The notes: generated by a model not told the origin, from the sequence alone. A DNA stretch of 64,000 nt from Acorus gramineus (GCA_030737835.1 CM060847.1:16282656-16346655); one strand, 5' to 3'; counted from the stretch's first letter, positions 39,211 through 51,231 are shown. Numbers and translations are program-made.

Positions 39211-40560
39211 CAATGTTAAATTGAGTTTAAAAAACAAGCTTCAATCATTAATATAGCTTGTGAAGATATATAAGAAAATGAAGGTTGATTCTGTGTAGAC
39301 TCTGCATGTATTAGTTGCTTCAAGGTTGAGACTCTGTTGATGTTTATTTGTCATTCTCTTTGGCCTCAATCTCTATGTAGTACTTATTGAGAGTTTCATT
39401 TGTACCATTGTATACAAGTAGTAGTATTTGATTTTTTTTTTTGTTATATGGAAAGGCAAATTGGGGATGATTTATGAATCTGCATGTGATGTTTGGCAAA
39501 CCTTACTAGCACCTACTCAGTTGAACTTCAGGGACAAAAGTCATTGACAGAGCTGAATTTGAACCACATACATAAAGCTGATTCAACATCACCAATGAAT
39601 TCAAGATTCCAAAGGAAACACAGCACATATAACAAATTGTTCCAAACCTGCTCAGTATTCATGTATGTATAACAAACAAATTGATCAGCCACCAATGTAT
39701 CAAACAACTTTGATCATTCTCTTCAAAAATCCAAATGCCAACTAAGAAAACTAAAAAGAGACAATTGTTTACCTTACCAAAAGTAATCGGATGACAAAGA
39801 AAGTTCATCTAAATCATTTAGGAATTCATAGGAAACAAAGAAATGAAAAATCAGAATTCTCTTTGATCAATTAAACCAACACAATCACAGGACTAGAAAA
39901 AGAGAAACAGGACATTTTAAGTTGAATGAAAAAAAAACTTCAGATTTTACACCAAACATCATCTTCTCGACTTTTAAGGCATCTTTGACCAACTCACAGA
40001 TATCATACTCTTCTAGTTAAATCTCCCACCAATATATAAAAGCAAAAAAGCTGAAACAAAAATCAGATATTAGGGATTGACCTCGAGCCTGGGCTCAAAG
40101 CTGAAACTAGTGAAGAGTTGTTTCTAACTGTTTAACATAGAAGTACCATAAAAGCAATTTCAACATTCAATTTTTTTAACAAAAACTTGTTTCTAACTTG
40201 TACCATAAACCTATTTCAACATCACATGCCTTCAAAAACATCACTATGCCTTCACAAACACATGGACGAGCACCTATTCCTTCATGAACACATCACCCAA
40301 CATCAATTCCTTCTCAAATATAGAACCTGGAAATAAAACAACAATGAATATCAACTAATACATAAAAAACACTTCAACAATAAAAATAGTATAATTGAAA
40401 CCATAATTACCAAGTTTCAGTCAAATGTTGAAGCTTGAGTTTCATTAAATGGTATGGGATCATCTTGAGTATTTTGTGATAACCTGAAATTTTCACAAAC
40501 TATCATATATTACTTTGAAAAGGAATCGTGAATTAACGTTGTCTCACAAATGAATATAAA

Positions 40561-42625
40561 CTTACATTTCTTTCAATTTGGGACAAGTGCGTGCATTGTG
40601 TTTCTCCTTTTTACCACATACACTACAAGTTCTCCTCTTGCTCATCTCTTACATCGCTATTTCTTTTCCCCCCTTTAATCTTTTTCCACTGCCTTTAGTT
40701 TTTGATATATTTGGGGGATAAACATTCACAATCGAAGGAGCTGACGTGGATCTACATTGTGGTGGATTGTTACTGCCACTTGCACTGTGTGAGGCCTTGA
40801 TTCTCTGCAAATCAACCAACATATTCTTCGCTACGTTGCACACTTCAGCAGGAGCATCATTCAAACATTCGGCGAAGCCATGAAGGATCTCAATATTCTT
40901 TCTACCATTCGATTGACCTGATGATCTCTGTGCTTGAAGTTCAACCCCATCAGCATCATATACAGTCCTCGACTTAGCTGTAGTAGTCCATCTTTCAAGA
41001 ATGAGATTTTCAGGCAAGCAATCGATGAAGTTGTTTCTCAAAACAACAACAATATGAGAACACGGGATGCCTTCATTCTCAAATTTCTTGCACGAGCAAA
41101 TGATTTCTTGGTTTGAGGGATTAAATGAAACTTCACGAAAATGACCTGAATCCCCCAACTTTTTAACTATATGCACTTGTACATCTTCTGAAGATTTCAA
41201 CATCGATCCATACTGCATAGAAGATACAACTTCTTTCTGGAACATGTAAAAAATCTTGTGAGTATATCTCTTGGCCATTTGTAACTCAATAGCATAATTA
41301 GTGGCAAGTTCTGGAGTTTTATCCAATGTCCCATGATCAGCCACTAATTCATTATACCTTTGACGTTCTAAGGCCCTTTCGAAAAGGTGAATGAACTCAA
41401 TGAGACTGTGATTTTTGTTGAAGTATCTGTCAAACACCGAATTTTGAGCTTCACTTCGCTGACTACTCCTCATCCCTGCCATAAAAATGTTTTTAAAATA
41501 CAATGGAATCCACTTTGAAGGGCTCTAAAAATGAATGGTTATAAGCCATTAGGCTTACTTTCTCTGACAACTTCTTCATTATGTGCCAAATGCAAAATCT
41601 GTGAGGCACATGGGGGAACAAAGTAGCAATTGCAGCCCCTATAGCAGGATCTTGATCAGTGATGAATGCATTTGGTGGACTATTTCTCATTGCTTCCATC
41701 CATTTTTTAAAAAGCCATAGAAATGAATCAATTTTTTCATCCTTCAACAAGCCACAACCAAAATTAATGGATTGAAAATGGTGATTCACTCCAGTAAAAG
41801 GTGCACAAATCAGCGAATATTTGTTTGTGCTATATGTTGTGTCAAACACAACCACGTCCCCAAAATGAGCATAGGCCTTTCTTGCACCCCCATCGGCCCA
41901 AAAACAGTGTGTCAATCTGTTATCTTCATCCACCTCATATGCAAAATAAAAGGATGGATTCATTTCAGCTTTTTCTTTGAAATGGTTGAGAAATAATTCT
42001 GCATCACAATCTTTCAATTCATTTCGATTATTACCAATGTAGTTTCTAATGTCTCTCTCCGTACATCCAACCTCTTCAAACCCTCCTGAATCCATGCCCA
42101 AAATAGACATGGTTTGTGAAGTACCAACATTTGCTCCTCTAAATGTATCAATCAAAGATTTTTGAGCACTTGTCACTTCTCTATGTGATCTCAAGAGGTG
42201 TGCTTTTCGGGGAGTACACAAAACATGGGAATGACCTTCAACAAGATTGTGCACCTTCCATATTTCACCGTCTTTCAACCAACAAATTTTAGCTTTGCAA
42301 CCCATTCTAGTATGTCCTCGAATTTGTTTTGTATTCGAACAATTTTTGAATCCTTCTTTAGAACAAACAAATTCTCTGAAATACAGTTCTTTTGCACCCT
42401 CTGAAGAATTATGATATCTTGTGGATGACTTTCGAATAGAAAAGCCTGAAATTTTTGCATAAATGACATAGAACTTTTCTGCATCTTCAAGAAAATTGAA
42501 AGATTCCAATGATCGATTTATTTTGTTCTTCTACATCTGGAATCCAAATACCTCTATCATCACCATCCAATGATTCCACATTCTCAGCAGTTTCATCATC
42601 ATGTGTACCATCAACTCCGGTAAAA
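40561..42625 (-). pseudogene. FAR1/FHY3-type MULE transposase, disabled
   Basis: Order on the minus strand: acidic N-terminal segment (about 42,510-42,620), FAR1 DNA-binding domain (EDAEKFYVIYAKISGFSIRK, FREFVCSKEGFK, MGCKAKI, VEGHSHVL), MULE catalytic domain (VVVFDTTYSTNKYSLICAPF; FITDQDPAIGAAI; PHRFCIWHIMKKL), SWIM finger (CSCKKFENEGIPCSH), and a CCHC knuckle (CSVCGKKEKHNARTC, 40,570-40,630). Breaks: a frameshift near 42,509 between the acidic segment and the FAR1 domain; a missing stretch plus frameshift near 41,500 (VDSIVF then WIPLYFKNIFMAG in another frame); and TAA at 40,649-40,651 cutting off the knuckle. FAR1-type proteins include both transposases and domesticated light-signalling factors; position between TIRs and the damage mark this as the transposon form. 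Confidence 0.88.
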
Positions 42626-44296
42626 TAACAACAAATATGACCACAATTAATTTCACATCAAACAATACAGAAATATGTAATATTAATAACCTTTAAAACA
42701 AGCCCATAAACACATGGAAGAGCACTGATCGGATGCAGAAAATAACTCATTTGATATTAAATGGATAGCACAATTTGACACACAAGTAAAAAAAAAAAAA
42801 GATTTTGCTAAGCATCTTTTAATAACACAATGATGAGGTTTCCTTAAATAAATAAAAAATTCATTTTTTCGGATAGAAAAAAATGAACTTAACTATCAAA
42901 GAACATCCTCATGAGGACCTGCAACAAGTCTGGCTCACCATAAATTAAGAGCACCATCTTTACACCCAAAGAAAGTCACCCAACAAAATTAGACTAATCA
43001 ATTATAAACCCTAAATTGCTATCACATATATGCACATGAGATCCTCTGAATCAAAAGCATCCCATTGTATAACCAATGCAAATTTTCCATTTTTATGATG
43101 AACCATATCTCAAACTGAATGACAGAAATCCCATTAAAAAAATTTAATTACAAAATTAAACCATAGCTTGGTGAGTTTCATTGAGAACACCCATCAAAAG
43201 AGATTCACTAATTAGCCAATGGAGTATATGAGTAATTTAGTGTTTTAAGTTTCTAGTGTAACATTTAATTACAAATTCATCAACTGATACGTGGATGATG
43301 AGTTGATGACAAAATTATAAGAATCAAATAAGAGTTTATCTACTTCATTTATTTTTTTTGCAGGATGTATTGTAGGTACATTTCTGGTTGTAGGAAAAAC
43401 ATTGTCAACCACCAGCTAATACTTTAGTTAATATTTTGACAAAAAAATGAAAATTTTGTTTTGTTTTGTTGTGGTGGATTAACTCTGTGCAGATACTAGT
43501 GTTCGGTTATCAGAATTTATAGCAAATAACTAAACACATCACAGAAGACTCAGTGCTATGACTCTTATACAATAGAACATGTCCAAACTACACAATAAAA
43601 TATTTAACCCAATCAAAACAAAATAATAATATATAATAATCACATAAAATCTACACCCTAAACCAACACATAACAAACCCAAAACTTGAACTAAAAAAAA
43701 AATTCACCCAGACAGCCCTTGTTTCATACAAATGAATTGAATAAAAAATTGAATGACAGAAATCCCAAAGTGATTCAAATCTTAGAGACACCATTAACTT
43801 ACAAACCTTAGAATTTTTTTTTTACACACTCTTCATTGGATAACCCCATTAATTTAGAAACTCATTTTTGAAGAATCAAAGACTAAAGAAATTCTTACCG
43901 GAAGGGACATAGATGCCGGACGGTGATGCCGGGACGGGGATGCCGGGAGGGGAGGCGCGGACGTGCCGGAAGGGGAGACGGGGCGTGCCGGGATGGGGAG
44001 GTGTCGGAAGGGAGGCCAACAAGGGTAGGAGGTTGCAACTTTTGGGGTTGGTGAAGAAACAGTGAGGATAGAATGAGAGGGAAGAGAGGGGTGTTTGATT
44101 TTTCCTTTTCAGGTTGGTGAAGAAAAACAGAGGAGATGATGAAAGGAGAAGGAAGAGAGAGACTAGGGATTTCAATCCCATCGAGAGTCACCACTCTTTT
44201 TTTTTTTTAAACGTCCGATCGATGGACCCTCGATCGGACGGCCCTAAATGCAAACCGCACCTAACAAAACAAAAACGCACACCGCATATAATCGGG

Positions 44297-44300
<4 letters not shown>
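42506..44300 (-). repeat. Right 1.8-kb terminal inverted repeat
   Basis: Inverted partner of 37,279-39,058. On the minus strand it would supply the promoter, 5' exon (donor at about 43,895: CTTCCG|GTAAGAAT) and first coding segment of the FAR1-type transposase. A frame of 99 codons at 43,895-44,194 is Pro/Ser/Leu-rich from CT-rich DNA and is probably leader rather than protein. Confidence 0.85.
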
Positions 44301-44327
<27 letters not shown>

Positions 44328-46550
44328 TATGAATAAAACATAATAAAACCTTAAATCCAATTTTAAAATTACCTGACTAATATTTAGATAACATGAATTT
44401 ATCAAATGGTAAATGATTACTAACATGATCTTATTCTTCCATATTCTTATCAGTTATATTTTAATAAATATATCGTGCTTAAAAGAAGTGATCCAATTTT
44501 CTTCAATGAATGTGCACTGCCTGCTAATCATGTTTTAACAAAAAAAATTTAGGTAACTCGAAGATTATATTTTTGTACATAGTTGTGAAGTCAAAAAATG
44601 GTGTTTGTTAAGAAGGGTCAATGTGGTATGTGGACAAAGATGCATTTTTTCAAGAACCAGAATTCGAGAAAGCAATAGCATTTGATTTGAAATATTACAT
44701 GGTAGGAAAACACAATAATACATTAAAATAAACTTATGTAAATTAAATGTATTTGAATATTCATATTTATTAAATTAATTTATAATTAAAATCGGATATC
44801 ATAATATTATCATGATTAGAGGCCAAGGGGGGTAATTGTAAAATCTATGGATATTGAAAATATAATTCTCTATTAGAAATTTTTTTGTACTCTATTCTAA
44901 TTATGAAAATATGAGAATCAAAGTTTATTGTAAAAAACCTATGAATAAAATCCCATTCAAATTAGATTAAAAAAAAACTATGAAATCAAATCTTATTCAA
45001 ATTTTAAATCTTATATATTGAAATCAAATAATTTCTTGTTACCATAATTTCGTGATAATATCCCCATCGAAGACTTTTTAAATTCAAATTTTTTTTATTT
45101 AGATAATATTTAGAATAAAATCATATTAACATTCATATTTAAGATAAAGTTAAATAAATTTCACATTTTTATTGATATTAGAAAATCCCGAATCACATTA
45201 TAGGTAAATATCAAAGTAAAATTTTTTGGCCATTTCTAGATGTGATTTGGATTATATTTAAAAGTAATTCAAACTAAATAAAATTCTCCATAAATTATAT
45301 GATTCAGTGATCGATTTAAAGGGTATGTTATTAGTCTTTGGAAAAGATGTATCACTAAATTATCTAATTTTCAGTCCCCATCACTTATTCATATTACAAT
45401 TGAAGTCCTCAGATTTAAAGGGTTTACTATTAATCTTTGGAAAAAGGAGCATATCATTTAAACATGAAGACTTCAATTGTAATATGAAGAAGTAAGGAAT
45501 CTAACTCTAAATCATATAATTTATAGAGACTTAAAAATTAAAAAAACCCATAAAATTAGATTAAAAGTTTAAATCCTATTTTTCAATTATCGATTAACAT
45601 TTCAAAAATTATGAGAAGATGGAAAAATGCATTTTTTCATGAATCACAAGTCGAGCAAAAAAATATTATTTTACGAAAGTGGCTTTTAAGTATAAATAAT
45701 ACCATTTTTCAAATCCATATACATTTTAGGGTATTCTTATAAAAATTATTATTATTATTTCGTGATAATAGGTCATTAAAAATATTTAAAACTTAGATTT
45801 TCTTTTGTGATTTAAATAAAAATATCGAAATCAAATTAAATTTTTAAAATCTATGAAACCTATTCAAAATATTTAAAACTTAAATTTTCATTTGTGATTT
45901 GAATTAAATATTTAGGAAAATAGAATTTAAAAAGTGATACATAAAAATAGAAATTAAAAAAATATAAAAAATGAGTTAAGCCATTCTCACAGATATTGCT
46001 CATTGGACTCGACCACGGCCTCGCCTTAGAAGTTGTGAAGGAAGGAACTAGAGATCGATCAATGTCTTATATAAAAAAAAGAAAAAATCAGAATTTTTAA
46101 AAAAATGATCATATATGATATATTCCATATAAATTGCACGATAACTCACTGTCGAAGATCATGAAAAAGAACATGAAAACCAAAATATTAAAAAGTAAAT
46201 TCATCCCATTTTATATAAATATAAAGAGAAAACAGGGGATGAATAATGGTGGATTAAATAGTGAAAGTAAAGACAAATTAAAATGCATGGAAGAAGTTGG
46301 AGGAGAGGTCTTCATCAAGAAGATGAGGGGATGAATGTCTGGGGCTTTAATAGAGGGGAGAAATCGGTGTGAATTAAGTAAATGCTAACATCACTTAATT
46401 GACGCATATTCATAATCACATTGTTTTTTTTTTGCATATTCATAATGACATTATATTGTATTTGTTCACAATTTATTTTACATATATAATCTACAATCAT
46501 AATATATTTTGTAAATATATCGTCTTTATATTGTTTTAAAATAAGAAAAA
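44301..46550. other. AT-rich spacer with a short hairpin
   Basis: No gene seen. It begins with the (TA)n tract that continues across the transposon insertion. TTCATATTACAATTGAAGTC (about 45,388) and its near inverse GACTTCAATTGTAATATGAA (about 45,469) form a hairpin with a roughly 60-base loop, and AGATTTAAAGGG plus CTTTGGAAAA recur around it. A block at 44,750-44,940 is shared with 47,290-47,460. Confidence 0.5.
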
Positions 46551-47028
46551 AGGGTAAAATGCATTTGGATCTCCTAAAGTTTTTCGAAACCCACATAAAC
46601 ACTCTCTAAAGTTTAAAAACATTCACTTACACCTCTGCCTTTATATTTTTTCATTAAGATGTGACCAAAGTAATTTAAAATTACTGTTTTACTCTTAACT
46701 ATCTAAATATCCATAGAAAAAAATCAATTAATTAATTCTAGATATGCATTATGAATATTAACTTATACAATAATTAATTCTTCAAATACATCTGAATGCG
46801 TTTTTGTGAGAATTAAGTCACATAATAATTAACTAAAGGTGAAAACAACCCACCAGAAAAAGTGAAAACATGATAAAGATTTAATTAAAATGATAAAATT
46901 GTACTTTTATCTCATCTTAATAAAAAAATCAAATTATAGAGGGGAGGGTGTAATTGCATATTGTTGAACTATAAGTGGTGTTTCTGCATGTTTAGAAAAC
47001 TTTAAGGGGTCCACACACATTTTACCCT
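46551..47028. mobile_element. MITE of about 480 bp with AGGGTAAAATG ends
   Basis: Left AGGGTAAAATGCATTTGGAT and right ending CACACATTTTACCCT are imperfect inverses, and inverted similarity extends inward through CCTAAAGTTTT / AAAACTTTAAGG. The interior is noncoding. A-rich flanks on both sides could be a 9-bp Mutator-type duplication but are too simple to prove. Confidence 0.65.
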
Positions 47029-49379
47029 AAAAAAATTAACAGCATTGACAATACGGGAGACCATCTAATCTCTTTAAGATTTTCTTCAAAATTAAAATAC
47101 AAATATAAATGCACTCATTTTTATAATAATCAAGTCATATTTCAATTTAAACATTTAATTAAACATGTTTTTGATCTCTAGCGTAATTTTGCTTTAAACA
47201 TGTATAAGATGTGTTTCAATGCTTTTTTTGTCATCCAAATGGTAGAGTTGGATTAAATCTTTTTATTTTTGATAGTAAAGGTATTATAAACCGTTTGTAT
47301 ATTTATTAACTTATAATTAAATTTGGATATCATAATAATTTCATAAATAGGGGATGCTTATAAAATGAAAGAATATTGAAGATATAACTGACTATTAGAA
47401 AAAAAATATACTACTCTATTTTGATCATAAAAAATATCATAATGACATCATATTGCAAAGGATCTATGAATAAATATCAGATCCACTCCTATGCTACTTC
47501 CAAGCAGGATAGAGAGACGAATAAGAATCTGTTAAGGGAAAAACAATTTACTTAATTATATGAGATTTCTTCTTTTAAATTTCAAAAATAATAACAAAGA
47601 AAAACATGACAAGTTGCTCAAAAAATAAAAATAGCACAAAGAACATATTAAAATAATTTTTTTAATTTCCTAATATACGAATCAAAGTGCCATAAAGACA
47701 ACTAAAACACGAACAACAGCCAAAATTTTAAAAAAGTGGAATTAACAAAAAAAAAATAACATTTTTTAGTGTAACTGCAACATATATACCAAAGATTAAA
47801 TTCACCTTCCTAAGGCTAAGATCAAATTTGAGATAGAGATAAAAAAAAGAGAAAGATGATAGATCTATTTATCCATAGGAATGGGGATGTGAATGAATGA
47901 GTATTCTATGAAATGTGAATGAATGTGTCGGTTCGTGGAAGAGCATCAGTCAGCATCTCTCGGTGAAGGAATTGAATGAAGAGTAGATGAATACAGGTAG
48001 CGGTTTATGAGGGGGAAGTTAAAGGGCCTATGGTTTTTAATTTATTTTGATTTCAAATTCAACCAATTCATCAATCCTAGTTTTTTATTATGATGAGATA
48101 TTCCGTAATATATTGCTGATTTTGTGATCCCACCATTGGATTCATTATACAAATCTAATTTTTTATGTAAATAAATGGTCTGAACTGTGATTAGAAAACA
48201 TCTTGGGATTCTATGAAAATAAATGACATGTCATATAATTGCATTGAACACTAAATGCATAATAATTATTAATAAATTATATTAATAAATTACAGTAACA
48301 AAAATCTATGTGTAAAACAAATTTAAACAATAACGTCATGCATCATATGTTTATCTAATTTTAGCTGGTAACAACGAATTATATTTTGAATATTCTTTCA
48401 TTTTATAAGCATCCCCTTATCCTCATAATATCATGATTTTTTAATTTAATTATAAGTTAATAAATATATTAATTTAATTTTAGTTGGTATATATAAAAAT
48501 ATTCAAAAACATATAATTTATATATAGTTTATGTAAATTATTAATATGGTTTTATATAAGATATGATGAAATGTATCTATTGGAATAAATTATGAATGAG
48601 ATTAAAATGATATGAATGGATTTTCATGAGATTGATTAGAATTGTAAGAGTAAAATTGTCAAATGGTTATGATTAAAATGGTGCAAATGGATTGTAATGG
48701 GATTGAATGGTTTGGTAGGGATAAAACGGTCATTTGGCAAGTTTTTAGGGTTAAAAGACTTTTATATAGTAGTATAGATTTTCTATGGTTATATCATTAT
48801 TTTTTAAAAAATTAATAGTATATTTTTTAAAATGAAATAATGACATTTACATAAAACATGTTATTGAATAATTATAAAAAAAATAATTATCAAATTTTAT
48901 AATAATATATCAAATTTTATATCGATGATTCACAAAAAAAATGTCAAAACATAAATCCAATAAACAATATATACGTTTAAATTTAACATCGACGGGGTTT
49001 CATATTCTGAAAATGTTGAGTGGTAGAGTGTTGCTGTCTAGGGAATATACACTGTTACACTCAATTTTTTTACAGTCCAAAATACAGTCATATATACCTC
49101 GTTAGAAAACCAGTAAAATATATACCTAGCTCGTTAGACGAGTATATACCTTATTAAATATTTTCTTAAACTTAAAAATGATCTCAATTAACTCGAAGCG
49201 ATGTATTTTTTTATCAAATCATATATATCATTAGATGTTTATTATTTTAGAAAAATGAAAACACGTGTAATCTGAATTTTTTTTGATAAAATGACCGAGT
49301 CTAACATTTTTCTCAAAAAATTTCATATGTAGGTAATGTCACATGACCTATGGGCTCAATTAAAATCAATTAATCACAA
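47029..49379. other. AT-rich spacer with a dispersed inverted repeat
   Basis: No gene seen. The segment 47,290-47,460 (TTAACTTATAATTAAATTTGG... then GGGGATGCTTATAAAATG) returns inverted at about 48,395-48,475 (CATTTTATAAGCATCCCC ... TAATTATAAGTTAATAA), so 47,290-48,475 may be one old element. A third, direct relative is at 44,750-44,940. Confidence 0.5.
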
Positions 49380-49388
49380 AAAAATAAA

Positions 49389-50207
49389 GGACTAAAGACA
49401 TCTAAATCCCTACAAACATGGGAAAACCCATATAAGTTCCTACTAAAATTGGGACAGATGTACGAGTCCCTAAAAACTCAGAAATACCCAATTATCATTA
49501 TTGAGTTAAATTTCCATCCAAACTTAACGGAATATTCTTAGAATATTCCATCACATATAATTATGTAGACATTAAAGTCCTTATAAACAGACATAAAGAC
49601 AAATTAGTCCCTGTAAAAGATAAAATTTTCTCTAAAAGATTTTTACATTAAATTGTGTACACATTACAGTCCCTATAAATAATCATAAAGACAAATTAGT
49701 CCCTGCAAAAGATAAAATTGCCTTTGAAAAGACTTTACATTTAATTGAATAGATATTACACTCCTTATAAACAATCGTAAAGACAAATTGGTCCATGTAA
49801 AAGACAAAAATACTCCTGAAAGATTTTTACATTTAATTGTGTAGACATTGCAGTTCTTATAAACAATCATAAAGACAAATAATATAATTTATTTTTTTTA
49901 TTTTTTCATCTTCTATCCTATCACTCACACTCCACCTGAAGATCTCAATTTGGATGTAAAAAAAATATTTTAACTAGTAGAATGCATTCTTTTTATTTTT
50001 TTGTTTGTAGGGAAGTACAAAAAAAATGGCATGAGTTTATTAAAATTCTCTATGCTAGAAATAGATGAAAAAAAAATAAATAAAATTATACTCAGGGATG
50101 ATAAATGAGTTTTTCTGAGTTTTCAGGGACTTGTACGTCTGTTCCAATTTTAATAGGGATTTATATGGATTTTTCTATGTTTGTAAGGACTTAGATGTCT
50201 GTAACTC
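49389..50207. mobile_element. Mutator-type MITE, 819 bp, 9-bp target-site duplication
   Basis: The left end (GGACTAAAGACATCTAAATC) and right end (reverse complement GAGTTACAGACATCTAAGTC) match inward for about 100 bp, through GGGACAGATGTACGAGTCCC on the left. AAAAATAAA flanks both sides (49,380-49,388 and 50,208-50,216), a 9-bp duplication, though A-rich. No coding sequence; the interior is largely a tandem array. Confidence 0.75.
49570..49885. repeat. 92-bp tandem repeat, about 3.4 copies, inside the MITE
   Basis: Units begin at 49,570, 49,662, 49,754 and 49,846, exactly 92 bases apart. Shared words include ATAAAGACAAATTAGTCC, TAAAAGATAAAAT and TTTTTACATTTAATTG. Units differ by several substitutions, so the array is not recent. 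Confidence 0.9.
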
Positions 50208-50300
50208 AAAAATAAAAGTATGTTAAGAAAGAAAAGAAATGGGGGAAAAAAAAAAGCAAAACCAAGGGGTGGACATGCCCATGATGGCAACGTCTACAAC

Positions 50301-50545
50301 GTCTCACATCGGCATCCTCGAAGTGAAAATCTCTAAAAAGTCTAATAAGTCTGTCTAATAAGTCTAATTATGTCGTCGAAGTGAAAATCTCTAATAAGTC
50401 TATGTCTAATAAGTCTTACGGTAGTCGAAGTGAAAATCTCTAATAAGTCTATGTGGTCGTTTTGCTGAGTGACATCTCCCACCGTTCAAGATATGATAAT
50501 CTACGGTTTACAATATGGCAGTCGGCAATCTGAGTTATATAAAAG
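50301..50545 (+). promoter_or_regulatory. Upstream region of membrane-protein copy 1: USE-like motif, triplicated block, TATA
   Basis: GTCTCACATCG (50,301-50,311) differs by one base from the plant snRNA upstream sequence element RTCCCACATCG. A block TCGAAGTGAAAATCTCTAA is then present three times (50,318, 50,376, 50,425), interleaved with TAATAAGTCT words. A TATA box TTATATAAAAG lies at 50,535-50,545, about 130 bases before the ATG. The triplication could hold binding sites; no known factor motif is recognised. Confidence 0.5.
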
Positions 50546-50673
50546 AAAACAAGGAGTTCCCAACCCTGAGAGTGCAAAGAGAAATCCCCACGCAAAACAC
50601 CCCTCTTCCCAACAGAGAAATCCTCCAGCAGGCCAGGCCACCTCCGTAGCGGAAGCTCTCAAGACTCCTATAT

Positions 50674-50994
50674 ATGGCAAACTTCATTTCTCCCGCTTCC
50701 ACAACAACTGTCAAAACCATCGCCACTATCAGCACCAATGCCCTCACCCTCTTCACTGGAGTGATGGCTATGCTGCCCATGCGCAATCCAGATTCCCCGC
50801 CCCAAAAAATGCTTTTCCTGTCCTTTTTGGTGTCCTATCTCCTCATGCACGTCTTTGGTCTTGCTATCAAGGTCATATCGGAGGTGGAACATGCTCCCTC
50901 GTCCGCATGTTTTATTGTGTTCCTCGTGCTATCTGAACTCGTGCTCGCCGTCGTCGCGCTAGCAATTCGCATGGCTCTTTTCATCTTCGAATGA
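50674..50994 (+). CDS. Small multi-helix membrane protein, family copy 1 (106 aa)
   Basis: Family not recognised. Single-exon frame of 106 codons. Visible: a polar Ser/Thr-rich N terminus (MANFISPASTTT), a moderately hydrophobic segment (17-34), a Pro-rich turn (MRNPDSPPQK, 36-45), a strong membrane helix (46-67, LFLSFLVSYLLMHVFGL), a short acidic loop (SEVEHAPSSA) and a long hydrophobic C-terminal segment (78-105), ending FIFE. Two or three helices are likely, with no signal peptide. Copies at 60,600 and 63,000 keep length and most residues (15 differences from copy 3 by my count), with many silent changes, which supports coding under constraint. Position 2 is Ala here but Gly in the others. 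The TATA box at 50,535 and the conserved C-terminus argue for a real gene. Confidence 0.7.
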   Translation: MANFISPASTTTVKTIATISTNALTLFTGVMAMLPMRNPDSPPQKMLFLSFLVSYLLMHVFGLAIKVISEVEHAPSSACFIVFLVLSELVLAVVALAIRMALFIFE

Positions 50995-51044
50995 TTGCAC
51001 ACTTACGGACATACAAAATGTGAGTGCGATATGTTATTCATGTT

Positions 51045-51092
51045 GTACTATTTTTTTTTTTTTTTTTTTTTTTTGTCTTGGAGTGTCATGTT

Positions 51093-51124
<32 letters not shown>

Positions 51125-51215
51125 TTTTTTTGATATCGAAGAGATCCTTAGCTGACTCTATCTCTGCCTGTTTGTCTCAGTCCCGTAAAAAAATGTTTTT
51201 GAATAATTGCCAACA
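51045..51215 (-). mobile_element. Truncated SINE (minus strand) beside poly(T) and (TTA)n tracts
   Basis: From about 51,123 a T run then GATATCGAAGAGATCC, GCTGACTCTATCTC, CTGTTTGTCTCAGTCCC and GAATAA, which match in order the 3' half of the SINE at 165-367 read on its minus strand. The tRNA-like head is missing. Upstream, a T run (51,051-51,074) and a (TTA)n tract (51,095-51,122) probably grew from the SINE tail. Confidence 0.6.
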
Positions 51216-51231
51216 AACATGATCATGTTGT

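Larger units (their letters stand above)
37279..44300. mobile_element. Mutator-type element with 1.8-kb inverted repeats and FAR1-type transposase
   Basis: The ends are exact inverses: GGGTCCCGATTATATGCGG at 37,279 and its reverse complement ending at 44,300. Homology of the arms extends to about 39,058 on the left and 42,506 on the right, so about 1.8 kb each, with small indels and few substitutions. The insertion lies in a (TA)n tract, which hides any target duplication. The 3.4-kb interior carries a minus-strand FAR1/MULE transposase relic. GGG termini, long TIRs and this transposase class place it in the Mutator superfamily. The close similarity of the arms suggests it is younger than the MULE at 13-18 kb, or that the arms were homogenised. 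Confidence 0.88.

Noticed and set aside
43876-44194. 99- and 101-codon frames rich in Pro, Ser and Leu
   Set aside because: Arise from CT-rich leader DNA in the transposon arm; the mirrored arm shows frame-breaking indels, so not conserved as protein.
49570-49885. Regular 92-bp repeats considered as a CRISPR-like array
   Set aside because: Contiguous tandem units without unique spacers, in a plant nuclear sequence.
50469-50936. 155-codon frame overlapping membrane-protein copy 1, plus antisense frames
   Set aside because: Not preserved in copies 2 and 3, whereas the 106-codon frame is.
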